Positions 1 through 14,200 of a DNA stretch of 64,000 nt are shown piece by piece; the stretch's first letter is position 1; every line of letters begins with the position of its first letter. The stretch spans positions 1 through 64,000 of the forward strand of contig JAOVVO010000276.1 of the NCBI GenBank assembly GCA_028564675.1, read 5' to 3'. Made by a program: the position numbers and the translations under genes. The notes beneath the pieces were generated by a model that was not told where the DNA came from, did no database searches, and saw only the letters and a program-made list of their open reading frames with translations. The DNA comes from Onchocerca lupi. Taxonomy: Eukaryota; Nematoda; Chromadorea; Rhabditida; Onchocercidae.

Positions 1-606
1 TATATATATATAAATATAAATTACAAAACTTCTTCAGATTCAAACTAAAATTCGAATTTGAATTTTATAATTATGCAAATATTTAAAAAGTAATTGTTTT
101 AAAAAATTTCGATAGCATATGTGTGCAAACACTTAAAATTCTGTTACGGAGGTTATTTTTGACCTTACCTGACGTGATCTAGTTTAACTACCTCATTTTT
201 TCAACTTTTAAATTATTAGAAAATCTGAAATCGCATTTATCATCTTCTAAATAAGATAAATACCGCAAATACCACAACACAATATATATATCACGACATG
301 TACAAAAAGATCGCTAATGATTTGTGCAATACCACTTTTCCAATGCGATTGCTTCACAAGGGACGGAAGATAATTTAATTGACCTTATTGAAATGAATCA
401 TCTCAACTTAGAAATCTTGTTTCAGAAAATTTAAAGCATCTATAAGTTTTCTAATTGCTTTCTATCTATGGTTTTGCCTTTTTTCACAAAATTTTGATGA
501 GAAACGATTAAATCATACAAAAAATAAACTAACAGCGCGCATAGTTTGTCAAGGAACCGATATTCGGCGTCGTTGTATCGTATTGTAATTTCCGGCTTTT
601 GATTAT

Positions 607-607
607 G

Positions 608-639
<32 letters not shown>

Positions 640-695
640 GATGATGTGAATGATGTTGATGACAGCGATAATAATGATGATGATGACTATGATGC
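607..695. repeat. TAA/GAT trinucleotide microsatellite
   Basis: About ten TAA units (607-638) run into degenerate GAT/GAC triplets reaching about 695. On the minus strand this makes an open frame full of Tyr and His, which is a repeat artefact and not a protein. A short GC-rich stem follows at 708-727. Confidence 0.9.
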
Positions 696-1021
696 AGCAG
701 AAGCTGCAGGCCGCCGCGTTGCGGCCTTGAGCTGCGGTAGCAACGCAACAAATACGGCGTCCTAAAACTTAATGCAGTACAGTGGATAAAAGTTAATGGC
801 AGCAATAACCATTCCGGAAGTATCTGTTTTTCTAAATTCGATCTTGAAATCGCAAAAATCGAATTTTCAGAGGATATTGACGTTATGTTACCTGCTAAAA
901 TTTTTCTAAAAAATACACTTAAAATAGCACTCTCAGTTCGATCATCTCAGTCCGCTAAAATGTCTTCAGAAGCAGTAATATTCTGCTGATGTCATGGTTG
1001 CAGTAATAGTGATCTGGATAG

Positions 1022-1279
1022 TACACTTATCTTTCAAGAAAGGTTGAAAATCTACCGGCGTTTTTAGACGAAAGTGTTTTTAGACCACGAGATTTTCTCG
1101 TTCAGAAAAATAACATTAGAAAAATAGAAAACAAGCAGTACCAAAAAAAAGTGAATTTTCAGACAGGAAATAATAACATATCATGCACGGAAGAAGTTAG
1201 GAAGAATATTCAACACACAGTGACGCAAATTCAGACTTCTTCTTTATCCAACGTGTTCAGCCCTGAAAGTGAATTTTAA
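1022..1279 (+). other. Orphan exon-like open frame (no ATG)
   Basis: An open frame of about 85 codons follows an in-frame TAG and ends at TAA 1277-1279. Unlike the surrounding chance frames it has a mixed composition, with residues such as NLPAFLDESVFRPRDFL followed by charged and Gln/Asn/Ser/Thr-rich sequence, and a C-terminus reading VFSPESEF. A terminal exon could begin near 1038-1043 after a weak CTTTCAAG or AAAG acceptor. I do not recognise a family and see no further exon upstream. It may be a terminal exon of a lineage-specific gene, a pseudogene or chance. Confidence 0.25.
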
Positions 1280-4200
1280 TTTCTGAGCAATTTAATGAGA
1301 TAAAAAAAAAAAAAATGCATGCAAATAACGCTTGCACGCGTGCATGAACGATCTATCTTTGACAATAGCATCGCGTATACAAATTCAACAATATTAATAA
1401 GTTTGCAGAAATTTGAATAATTTACTGCCTATCGCTTAGCTGACGGAAAATAGGATGTAACGTTTTTCATTCGTTCCTCCCTTTTCCTCTTTCCCACGAA
1501 AAACGAAAAGTGAGATTGCTCAGTGAGAGCTGGTGATCAGTTCACTTGGATATTCTTTAATAATTGTTCGTAACATAAAACATATGTAAAGCAAATTCTT
1601 CAGCAAAGAAATTTTTTCTGTTTTTGTATGTAGTTAGTGTTTTTTCTTCAAAATTCTGGTATGAGAAATCAATAAAAATAAATAAAAAATATCCTTCAGT
1701 ATTACATTTTTCAAATATTCTTATGTACATAACTGCACAAAATCAGAGGGAATAAATGTATAAATGATCTGACATTAGACCTTAGAATCGATTATCTCAT
1801 TAAATAGGTACTCTAAAAAAACCTTGGCAATTTGCACATTTAATGCTTATTATTCGTTTTCTTCCATTTAGTTTTTAGATGATTAGCTAAACGATATCAG
1901 CAATAATGTTTGATCAAATAAATTTAATGAGAACTATGTGGTGCATCATTTAGGTTTTAGTAAAATATTTTTTAGTCTTTTTTTAAAGTTAATATATGGC
2001 AGTGTGATAAAACTTTAATTTAAAATGTCTCAATTTGATCAATCATAAATTCGTCATTTTATTCAAAAGAAATTATTATTCCAAGTAAAATATCTAACAA
2101 CTACAGACGAAATCGCTGTTTTTTTTTTTTTTTTTTTCACATTTTTAACCTTAGAAGATCAATGAAACTTAGAGGTCAATAGTGAAGATAAATGAACACG
2201 ATAAAAGATGAAGCGCTAAAAAAAAATTAAGCGTTTCTTGTCTAAATGTACAAGATCAGTTTGCCGAGCGATTCCGATTTTATACTTTCAAGCGATTAAT
2301 AATTCAAATGGAATAAAAATGATTTAGAATTCTCAAAATAAATTGTTAAAGCCATAAAATGCATTTCGATGAATAGAATCAGTAGAAATAAATATCGTTA
2401 TTTATAGCTATTCAGCCAGTCTCATTTGATTTCGAAATTAACTAGAATTCTTTTTTTATATACTTTCCATTTTTTGGTTTTTCACACAAACTTAATGCGA
2501 AGTTAAAAAATGTAAACATATGAATAATTTTGCACAAAGATGAAATGCTCAAATAAATGTATGCAAAAAAAGAAATGAGCATGAAAATTGTGAATTAGCG
2601 AGATCATTTGAAAGAAAAAAAGTGAGATGTAAAAGGAATATGAAAGATAAATGGTGATAAGATATAACAAATAAAGGGAAGATGGACGTGAAATAAGTAA
2701 GAACTATCAAAACAATTGGAAGTAAAATAAAAAACATTTTTTTTATGTATCATAATTAAAAGGATCTTATGAGAATAAGCGTGACATTTTTATTTATATG
2801 CTGAATACAACCCACTCATTGGTGACGATATTAGAAATTTAATACGGGAATCCTTAAAGCATTTCTGAGGATTTAAACACCATGAAAGTTTGATCGATTT
2901 GTTTGTTTAGTTTGCACTGAAATTAACAATTATCATTACATGCTATTGAAATATAAACAGCTCTTGCAACTTTCAAGAAGTAAATAACGATAAAAAATAG
3001 ATTTATTGATTGGTTTATGGGATAGTTTGCTCTAAAAGCTATTCATGTATTTAAGATCCAAGGAAAAAATCACTCAAATATTTGACTTTTAACATTTTCG
3101 TAACTTGGAAAATTGAAGAAGAAGCTGTTGTCGAGGAGTGACAGAGCAGTCAAAAAGGAAAGAGGAAAAGTGATTGGATATTTTTATCAATATTAATCAA
3201 CAAACTAACATAATTTTAGAAATTCACTAACGATTTTGCATAGAATAAAAAAAGAAAGAAGATTAATGAACAGTGTTATTCAAAGATCGGTAACATAAAC
3301 AAACTTCTTTCCGAAGATATGCGTGATTTTGCTTGACGTCATTTGGACAGGTGAAAAATAAAGAATGATTGAAATAACTTCAAGAATCTCATCTTAGGGC
3401 TCTATATTTCGAAAATCAATTTACTACTATAAAATGATAGAAAAGATTTTTTAACTATGAAGATATAATTTTGTAGATATAATTTTTTCGGAATTTTTTT
3501 CTAAAAATTATTTAGTGGGATAGAGTAAAAAGAAATTTTTGGAAACTGATATCAGAAATCTGCCCTAAAAAAGAAGACAACAAGATAAATCCTTGTTGAT
3601 CTAAATACAATAATGACGCAAAAGAGTAAACTTTTGTTGTATTGTTATTTTGAAAAGTTTTCGAAGAAACACTCAATACTGGCAAGAAAAATGAAACAAA
3701 TTAAGGAATATAAATCATCAACAGCTTAGCTTCAAATGATTGGTTGGCATTTTCAATTTATTCAGAAGACTGAAAACATCTTATCTTGCGGTAAGGATAG
3801 AAAAAATCCTAAAGATTCTTTTTATATCTTCGGATCAAACAAAATTCCACCATATAATCTTAAATCAACAAGAATTTATTTTGCGATTTACTCTTTTAGT
3901 ACGAGTTTCTGATAGCAAGTGCTATCTGAATATTTTTCTTAATTTATTTGTCGATCATACGATGAAGCTTCTGAATTATGGGATTTTGACCCGGTCAAAA
4001 TGCAGTGTCCTTCTATTAGTTTAAATATTCCGGAAAAATATATTTGCATGTATTAAAACTATCGAATCGTCTTCAGTTTCGTAATGCAACTGATCGAAAT
4101 TTGATTAATCGTAGAAAATTGGACTTAAAATTTAAAAAAAAAAAAAAAAACGATGAATATCATTATCAAAAAATGAATATTCAGTTCTTTTTAATTTCAA

Positions 4201-7200
4201 AGAGAAGAATTTTGCCAACAGACTTCAACCACTTTTCATCTGGAAGTAATTTGATGCTATGAGACAGCATCGAAATATCTGCATAGCTTATAATACTAAT
4301 TTCTAAAAAATATTTTATTGGTGTGAAAAAAGCTTTTTTTAAATAATGTGAGAAAAGTACGTAATGTGAAAAAAATTATTTTTGGAACACTAATAATTTT
4401 TTAATATTCGCAAGTTTTCAAAAATTCTTATGATTTATTGTTTTCAAGACATGAATGGTGCACTGTGAAAAATCTCATTTGAAACTACTGCAACAAACAA
4501 CTATAATAATGTTTAATTCTTTCTTTAAATTTTTTTCCTATTTTGCCGAAACCTCTATGAGATAGTTTCTTAAAATTATTCTTGAAATTAGATTATTTAA
4601 TCTGAACTCTTTCGAATTGCAATAATCAAACAATCTTCCGAATTGCGACTTAAATTTAAAAAAAAAAAAAAAATACTTCTCAACAATATTCAAGCATTCA
4701 CAAAATATCGTTGCAGGATAAAACAAAGACAAGAAGTCTTTCATACCTATTTTTTTGGTCGAAATTGTAAATTTTGATTCACTGGAGGGATAATTTTTGA
4801 ATTCGTCGGTAAATATATCGAAGAAAATGATCAAAAATTTCCGGAAGTATTATGAAACATTTGCATGAAAATTATCAAGAACATTTCAGTGAGAAGATAT
4901 TTATAAGAGATTTTTTAAGAAATTTTTAGAAAATAAAACCGTTGTGCTCTTTTCTCCGTCTGAAGTAATGTAAAAAAAAAATGTTGTGCAAAATATTCGT
5001 TGTATAAATATACGTATACTAATTTATGGATTCTTAGGTATTCGTATTCTTCTATCATAAGGATATGTTCATATATTCTGCAGACTTGGATCGAAAATTT
5101 CAATTTGAGTAATTCGATATGAATAAGATTATAATGTAAAGGACTACCGTAACAGTTAGATAGAAAAGCTTATAGCTGGACTGATCATATGATAAGAATG
5201 AAATGATAGCGAACGAATAAAAAGGATTGCTGAATGATTTCTAGATTTATGAAACAAAAGTTGAAAGGAGGATGGATAGCTCTGCTATAAATTTCTTTGA
5301 TATTATATAAATGCTGAAGACAATTTTAAATTCAAATATTAAATTGAACAGGACAAAAATAAAATTTTCAGTGTGAAATAAAATTAGTTGTGATAAATCG
5401 ACTTGTTGGAGCATTTTTCAAAGAAAATAGGAGGAGCTTTTCCTATTTTCATCAAAATTATGAAAGTAATCCAAGGTAGTTGGATTTTTACGACGTAAAT
5501 AACTAACTAACTTCCTCTAAAATGCAAGCAATCATTACGTCCTTTCCTTCAATCATATTTTAATTCATTTTATTTTTTAATTTGCTTCTCACTTTTTTTC
5601 ACATCTGCTCCCACTTTCTTTCCTATTATTCCGCAAAAAAAAAAAAAAGAACTTTCCTTCCAGGAAAGTGCATTTTTTGAAAAAACAAAAACGAAACAAA
5701 ACAAAAAGGAAATGAGTGAAATGAAGAGTAAAAATCATTAGATATTGATTGAATGGACCAAGCATGTTTCAATAATTAAATACTATTAGTAATGGTGTGA
5801 AGGATAAATGGAATGAAGGTAAAGGTAAAGGGTTTTTTAAGATTTCCTCCATTGGCCTATCAGTGGGAAAAAATTCTAAAACAGGAGCAAATTAAGGTTC
5901 ATCTCCAATATGGCATAAAAGGACAAAGAGAATTATAGTAATATTTACTATCCTATTTGAGCCTTTTCAGTATGCAGTAATTTATTCTATCCGATTTCAA
6001 TCTTCATTTTATAGTTTATCAAAGTATAATTAACATAATTACAGCAATTATTTTAATTCTTCGATTAATAATTCATTCATATTAATTTGAAATTAATGGA
6101 AATTATCCATTAATATGTAAAACATCTTCTGACGAAAGCAGCGAAAGAAATTTCTAAAAAATACGGAAGTACTAAGCATTAAAAAGTTTATTAATGCAAA
6201 AGAAGAAAATAGTTTAAAGGGGTGATGATTGCTAAATTTAATCCAATAATTTTCTCAACAATCGAAGTTATGATACTACTGCAAAGAATGAAAATGAAAA
6301 AAAAGGGTGCTTTAAATTTTATAGATATTCTAAAATGACGATTTGTTTTTTTTTTTTTTTTGAAAATTATATTTAAACTTAAAAACAAAAAAATAATAAT
6401 TGATTCAAAAAATCATTCCTAGTGAAAAAGTATCAGAAATCAATATTTTAATAAAAAGAGTGAGTTTTCGCATATAATTTGGGAAAAAACAATTTAATAA
6501 TTTTCGTAAATTATTATTAACTAATTGCACGCATTTGAATAATATATTGGAAATTTCAAGGCTAAAAATATTTTCTCAAAATATTAATTATCTCAATTTC
6601 AAATTTCCTTAGTCAATATTGGTGAATATATTCATTCCAAGATAATTCTCTAAGGTTAAGAAAAGATTCATTTTTCATTCGTCTAGCAATCAAAATTTTC
6701 TTTAAATCTTTTTTTTCTTAAAATCTTAAAAAAAGAGGAAATAAAGGGGATATTAATTTGAGAAAGATTTAAAAAGACTCAAATTTATCGTATCTAGGAA
6801 AATAGCATGGAATTTTCAGAAAAATATAAAAAATATGACAATGAAAATTAACATTCAGTATTTGATATAAGATATACATCATAAAATGAAAAATATATCA
6901 AAATTAGTTTCGAATTCCCGAAATTCTTCAAATCATTTTTGCAAATGCTAAATTGGTTTCGATATTATCATTTCGTAATTGGTGAAGACTTACTGGATAC
7001 AATATTTTGAAAGTGTGAAGAAATTTTTTAAATTTTAGAAAAGAATTGATTAAAAAATTTGTATTTCTGTCGTTATTTTGGAAATTTGAAAGCAGCATGA
7101 TGGATTTCGTAAGAATGTGGCATGCACTATAGATAATCACAATTTTTATTTTTAGATCTAATAATTTCGATCTATTCATTCCAACATAGAGAAGCTAATG

Positions 7201-9359
7201 AAATTATACGGGAAGGGAGAAAATTCGAACAGAAATGAAAGTTTATCAGCAATTATTATATAAGCAAGATGTGAACATAAAATACGGAGAAATTAGGAAA
7301 GAAAAAAAAAAAAAACTCGGAAAGGAATACGGTAAATTTCAATTCCGAAAGTTTCTCGAAGAAAAAGAACGAATATTTATTGAGGCAGTCTTCGATCTTC
7401 AGTCGATAAAATTTACTTTAAGGAGGAAGGATGAAATGATATTGTAATAAAATAGCAAATACTGTAATAAAATACGGAGAATATAGCTATAAATAATATC
7501 CAATGATCTTCCATATATCATCTCACCTTTCAGGTTAATTTATTGGTTGACATAATATTTACACAGCTTACAAATACTTTAAATAATTACACATTCAGAT
7601 ATTTGATATTTACACATATATTCAGCAAAATAATATAAATGTTCTCCTTTTTTTTTTTTTGCAAGAAAGAAAAGAAATGAACGGAAGCATTAAATGAGAA
7701 AGAAAAATTACTTTCAAAGTAAGATTTGCCTTAAATGGCACTTTCCTTCATTTGTTGCGAATATTTACATTTGAAAAATTAGCGAAAGGAAAAAAAGGTA
7801 CAGGAATAAAGTAATATTTCAACAAATCTTAAAGAAAACTTCTTTAGTAATTATTGGTAATTGCAGAACACTATTCCAGAATCGATTTTCACAATCGCTT
7901 ATATTTTATATGCTAAATTGATGAAATTAATTTCCAGGCCGGAAATGGTTATAATTTTTGAATCGAAATGGCCATACGATGGTTATGTATGCATTTCCTA
8001 TCAAAAGTTTAAATGTTAGCCATTAAACTATTATGATTAATTTATTTGTAATTCGAATTTGTGAAAGTAAAGTATTTGATAGATTTGAAATAAAAGGATC
8101 GAATAGACGAATGTCGAGTTGAGCTCATTATTAATTGCATGCATGACTGCAAAACAGAGGTAAAGTATGAAAATAACTGCACTTTTAACTACATAAAGGT
8201 CCAGTCAAGTAATTACAGATCAAGAAAACTGCAGTTAAATGCATTTAGAATAATTGATGATAGCATTAATAAAAAGGTTAAAATTTGAAGTTTTTATAAA
8301 TTAATACACTTTTGAAATTTTATGAAAATCGCAATATTTTGAAAATTTTCGAAAATTTCTCACTAAACATCAATATCGCCTAAAGCTCTATAGCAATACT
8401 TATTAAAGTGGATGCTGTTGGAAAATAATAGATAAACAATTTCAAGTTTGTTCTTTAATTATCGACTTTCATGCTTAAAATTATCCTAAATATATCAAGA
8501 GAAGTAATGAAACAGGTTTATGCAAGTTTAAATGAGTCATAAAAATTGGGTTAACACACTAAATAGTTTGTTGATAAAATGAGGATGAGAAACTTCGCTG
8601 ATAAAATTATCTTCTCAAATCAAAAAAATGCATTATCACTTCCAAATTACTGCAATAAAGTCGTGATTAAATTTAATTGCAAAAAATTTGAATTCAAGAA
8701 AATATTTTTCAAATATTATCTCGTTTTATGCAAGTAAATGATATACAAAGGTGAAGTCTATTGCTTTCACAATATATTTTCTATTGCTTTCTTCATGAAA
8801 TTTTTAGATGATCGATCAAACAAATTTGTAATATCAATGGAAATGGCCATTGAAAAGGAACAATTATTTCTTTCTTCTTGAGCAATTATTTCTTTCTACT
8901 TTTTTACAATTCAAAAATAACGAATATGCAGGAGCTAACTGATAGAAAATTGTGATAATTATCAGTATTAACATAATCCTTGTTGCATGACTATTGTAAT
9001 CACTATTTCATACCACTATCATTGATATTTTCTTCTTGATGTTTCATGTCTAAGTTTCCAAAATTTCCTAAAATTCCTTCCATTTTAAATATAAGGCTAA
9101 TGAATTAGCTTAATAGAGCTGTGGAGAGGAAGAAATGATTATAAAATAAAGGATTAAAGACGAGAATAAATCGACGACTGAAAAGGCCCTTGTCATCATC
9201 AATAATATGCAAAAGTTTCACATCCAAGTTTTTAAAACTCCTCAAAATTGTGAGAAACATATCGACCGCATGAAAAATATTCATCAGATGTTTACCAGAA
9301 AAATTTATGATGTCTCATTGTTTATATTCTGGACTCGAAGTTAACTTAATTTGGGTCGC

Positions 9360-9500
9360 ATTTTTCATTCATTATCATAATGCCATTATATAATTATCAC
9401 CATTATTATCATCGCCGCCATCACTATTAACAAGATGATAGTGATATAATGCTAATAATGACAATGATTATAATAATGATCATTATCAATATTATTCTTA
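9360..9500. repeat. Degenerate ATT/ATC trinucleotide tract with internal inverted symmetry
   Basis: A simple-sequence region of ATT, ATC, CAT and AAT triplets. The halves are roughly complementary, for example CATCACTAT near 9420 against ATAGTGAT near 9440, so a single strand could fold back. No coding content. Confidence 0.7.
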
Positions 9501-11150
9501 CAAATTCTTTTCGAATGATATGGTTTTTTCTAGAAAAGTGATATGAAAAGTGATATTCATGATGCCAAAAATAGTAAAAACTAAAATATTAAAACATTTT
9601 AAATTCTATTTTTAAATAAAAATCATCAATTCTTATTAGCAGCTGTATAATACTTTTATATTAGAAATGACGATTTGCGACTAGCGATTTCGTCATGAAT
9701 TTGCTCGAAATCAATTTCAATAAAGACTGAAGAATTGTGATAGCATTTTACAAATTCCTTCGAACTAATTATTTTGATTTTATCATTTCAAAAGTGTAAT
9801 TTAACTCTCAACATAGTTGTAAGTATAAAAAGATACAACTAAAAGATGCAATATTATTTATTCAATTTCAGTAGAATGCATCGAATCGGAAATTGAAAAT
9901 CAGAAGCTATATGAGGAGAATCTGATTTTCTGCACATAGCAGATAGAAGAGAAATTATTCGGGAAATAAGTAATCGAGAATGAAAAAATTGCTCTGTCTT
10001 TTTAGAAAAGAAAATGGATGAAAAAAAACAAAAAAAAAAAGATTATTTGGACAAGGGCCGAACAAAAAAAAATACGAAAACAGCAGTTGAAAAGAAGGAT
10101 GGATGAATGAATGGATGATGAAAACTTAGGCCAAGCTTGGCCAAGCTCAATGACTTATAGCAACTATTGGCTCATTTAAGACGATTGGGGAAATAGGAGA
10201 AATAAATCCCATACAAGTGAAGCCTAATGGATTGCAAGTGCACTAATTCATTAAAATTTACGCATTTGACAAAGAATTCAAAAATACTTTAATCAAATGA
10301 GAGAAACTGGGCGACTATTATAAATAAGCGAAAAGATAAGTGGACAGAGGGATAAATGAAGGAACAAAAAAACTAAATTTAATTTATGAATGATCTTCGA
10401 GATGATTGTCAAATAAAGGAATATGTCAAATGACAGTTAGTTCTAAGGACAAATTTAAAATAGTTTATGATAGGACGAAAAGATTCAAGAAATGCTATTT
10501 AACAAATCGAAAGTGACATTTTAGACTTGTGGAAACTGCCAATGAGAAATATTGTCCATGAAATGCGATACAAGAAATCTTATCTTGGTGAGAAAATTGA
10601 TAATTTCCAAGCTCAAATAAGGCGTGACATGTATTTAGAAACTTCAAGCAAACCAGTAAAGCTGAAGTTAAAGGTTGGTACCATATGAATACAGTATCAA
10701 ATATCGATTCAATTACAATCAGTTTGATCATTAATGTAAAATACGGAGAAATTTTTATCAAGAAAAGCTGATAAAGCTATTTTTCGTCTGCTCATTTATC
10801 GCTTTTTTTGTACAATGGTTATATTCGAAATAACGTCGAGTAAATTTTGAAACTTTTTGAATATTTTAATTTCTTTCTTTTTTTGAAATAAACAAAAAAG
10901 AAGACTTGTATTTTAGTAAAAATTAAATCTTTTTTAAATAAAAAATGAATGAAAAGAAGTTTTATTTAAAAAAAATTTTTTTTTCTCCAATAAATAAAGA
11001 AAAAAAATAGCAAAAATTTATGAACAGAATTTTGCTGAGTTAAAGCGATTCGACACGCATACCGATGATAACGATGACAATGCCCATTGCACAGCTGTGG
11101 TAACTACTGGCTTACAGCTTAATGCTCGAACACTATTCCTTGGATTTGAA

Positions 11151-11218
11151 CCGACCGACCGACCGATCGACCGACCGACCGATCGACCGACCGACCGACC
11201 GACCGACCGACCGACCGA
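11151..11218. repeat. CCGA tetranucleotide microsatellite
   Basis: About seventeen tandem CCGA units with occasional CGAT variants. The overlapping plus-strand open frame of Pro-Thr-Asp-Arg repeats is produced by the array. It is GC-rich in an otherwise AT-rich context, and a related CGAT/CCGA tract occurs at 38737-38841. Confidence 0.95.
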
Positions 11219-14200
11219 ATGACGAATGTATGTCTATTTCTGCATCTGTCTGTGGATGTGTGTGTGTATATGTATCTGTCGGTCGGGTGGCAGAAAACAG
11301 ATGTCAGCTAAATAATAAATAATCTGGCCCATCTTTTGAGCCAGAAAATAAATCCTTTGAGAAAGGAGACCGAAAATGGGTGACGTTTACACTTTTTGGA
11401 GAAAATAGAAAAAAAAGAAAAAAAAGCGAACCGACAAGTTATGAAATGTTCTTTTTAGTCGAAAAATTAAAAATGTCTTACTGCAAGACATTGAACGGAA
11501 TGAGTCTGTAAGAAATTGATGAAATTGAATTTAATTTCCATCCTTTAATTGTAAATTAACAAGACAGGACAATTGCCATTCGTGAATTGAAGTGAAAAAT
11601 TCATGAATTAAAATAGTAAAATTCATAAAATGTTAAAATATTAAAAATTCACAAAATGAAGCCTATTATAAAATAAGGTTTATCTGGACTAATGTTTTTT
11701 AAACACTAATTTTTTGACATAAAATCAATTTTTACATGACAAATATTTCCAGCAAAAATTGCTTCATTGACCAATTGGTTGCGAAAATATTCAACAACAA
11801 AATAATTTTATTCTTTGAGAAATTTTAATTTGATAAAATTTGCTGTTAAATAATGGAAAATATGAAATTATTTTGAAAATTCATTATCGCCAACTGGAGA
11901 ATAGGAACCTTGAACTGGATTAAATTAATCAATTAATGATTAGGAAGCCTTTTGAAGAATGATGTTTTGTTCATCCGATCATTAAAATATTCGATAATCG
12001 AATATTTTAATTGAGTGAAATCATATCAATTTGAGAAACAATTCCATATTTCAGCGGGTATTTTTACACTATCCTTTTGTACTTCAATTGCGAGTGAGTC
12101 GGATCTTCGACAGAGTAAATTTCATGAAAAATGAGAACAGGAATTTAATTTCTTATTCAGGGAAACTTGTAAGTTAAAAATCTGATAAATGAGCAAACAG
12201 CAAACATGCAAACTGATGCAAACTGATATAGCTTTATAAAGTAATGAATTTTCTAGAATTTAAATTATTCTATTAATATACTTCTTCAAATTTCTACAAA
12301 TAAGTAGCATTTCGACGCAATGAATCAAGTCATGGTTGTGTCTAATCATCCTATCGGATGAATTTTGTTTATCCTGAATTTCCAAAAGTTTTCAATTCGT
12401 ATGTAATCGGATTCTGTGAGCAATGATTAAAAATGCTGAAGAATTTAGAAAACAATACTGAGAAATTTATTAGTTTTGATGCCATTTTGCTGCTAAACAA
12501 ACAAGTCGAAGAAAGATTGCAACCAAAGTTCGCAAAAGAATGACATCAGAATGCTTTTTCAAATTGCTCACACATTAATGATATATCACGGGAAATCCAA
12601 ACATAATTATACATTAATGACATAAGAACTGAAAATAAAATTCGCTCGAAACAAAGGAAATTCTAAAAATACTTCAGGTTAGGATTTAAAGTGCCATAAG
12701 AATCATCATCTTTATTGCAAATGCTGAAAGTTCATTTCTTCAAATCCTTATTCTAAGTAATGTAAAATTTTAATTTTCTCTTTATTGGAAATAAAATTAA
12801 AATCCTAAAATTCACCCGCATTATGATGCAAACCGCAGTACTGAAAATTTTTTTAATTATGAAAGAATTCTGATATTCTCTGATTAATTCTCGCCGATTA
12901 CTATTAATATTGTTCGAAATTAAATCTTGCAATATAGTCCCGATTTCATCATTTGTTATTAATTAAGCAATAAACGTAGCATTTCACAAATATCATGAAT
13001 TGAAAAAAATTATTCATCCTGAACAATTGTATTCTGTTCCTGACTAGCATGATTAAAATGTTGCAAATTATTTGAAATTTATGCTGTCAAGTTGTTGTCA
13101 ATTCCTCTAATGAAATTTATGAGTAATTTATGTACTTAATTCCAGATAATATGGATTATAAAAAATTTCCAGTCTATTTCAATGATATAGCACAATTCAT
13201 ACTTCGTTTAAATTATTTAATCTAAAATTCAATAAGTCTTCACTGATATAAGTTAAAAATTAGTTTAAAATTTTTCTCATTTCGTGATGAATTCAATCAT
13301 CAAAAACAGAGAAAGTATGAGTTGTACTATTCATCTTTTTTTCATTTTTGACGATTAAAATCTTGAATTTTAAAGTTTTTTTTTTTTCATTTTGCTCTCT
13401 TTTCGAAAAAAAAAAAAAGGAGAAAAAAATGAACTCATCATATATGAAGTAAATCATCTTCTGCTAACATTTTTTGTAAGAAAAAAAAATGAATGATTTT
13501 GAATTTTAAAGTTTCTTGTCATTCAACTATGAATAAAAACTTTGAATATAAAAAATTCTTTTTTAACTTGACTGATATCAAAAATTTTGTTAATAAATTC
13601 GAAAATTGAATCAGAAATTCTTCCCGTATGATCGAGTAATGCAATATAATATCAATTCTAATTGTCATACGTCGTCGTGATGGAACCATGTAAGATGCCT
13701 TCTTATAAAAATATCAAAAAAAAAAAAACTTAAGATTATGAATTCTAAACCGTCAATTCATTTCAGCAATCATAGTAATGTGCATTTGTAAGCATTAATT
13801 ATGCATGTCATCATCAAGCTTAGATACTTACATCGCTGAAAATGTTGAAATTAATTAGCGATATAATAATATATAAATCCATTGGTACTGCATGCTTTGA
13901 GCTGAATTTTGAAAAAGTTTTGAAGGTATTTTTTAAATTTCACTTTTTTGCGTTTCATTCGCTATCACTGAACTGATTGTCATCTATCCAAGAACTTATC
14001 ATTACTTTTATTTAATGAAACAGAATTATAAATTAACCTCATTCATTCATCAGCCAAAATGCATATTTCTGAATTAACAAATCATTTCATCAGAATAAAT
14101 AGGAACAAGAAATAAATCAAAGAGCAGATGCAAATTCATATGATGAACAAACTAATATTTTTAAGTGAAATGTGTTTCTGTTTACAGTGCAAACAATGAA

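Noticed and set aside
440..805. 121-codon minus-strand frame with Tyr and His runs
   Set aside because: It is produced by the TAA/GAT microsatellite at 607-695. The flanking parts show no family resemblance.
11122..11322. Plus-strand frame of Pro-Thr-Asp-Arg repeats
   Set aside because: It is a direct translation of the CCGA array. The phase is repeat-driven and has no context of a real gene.
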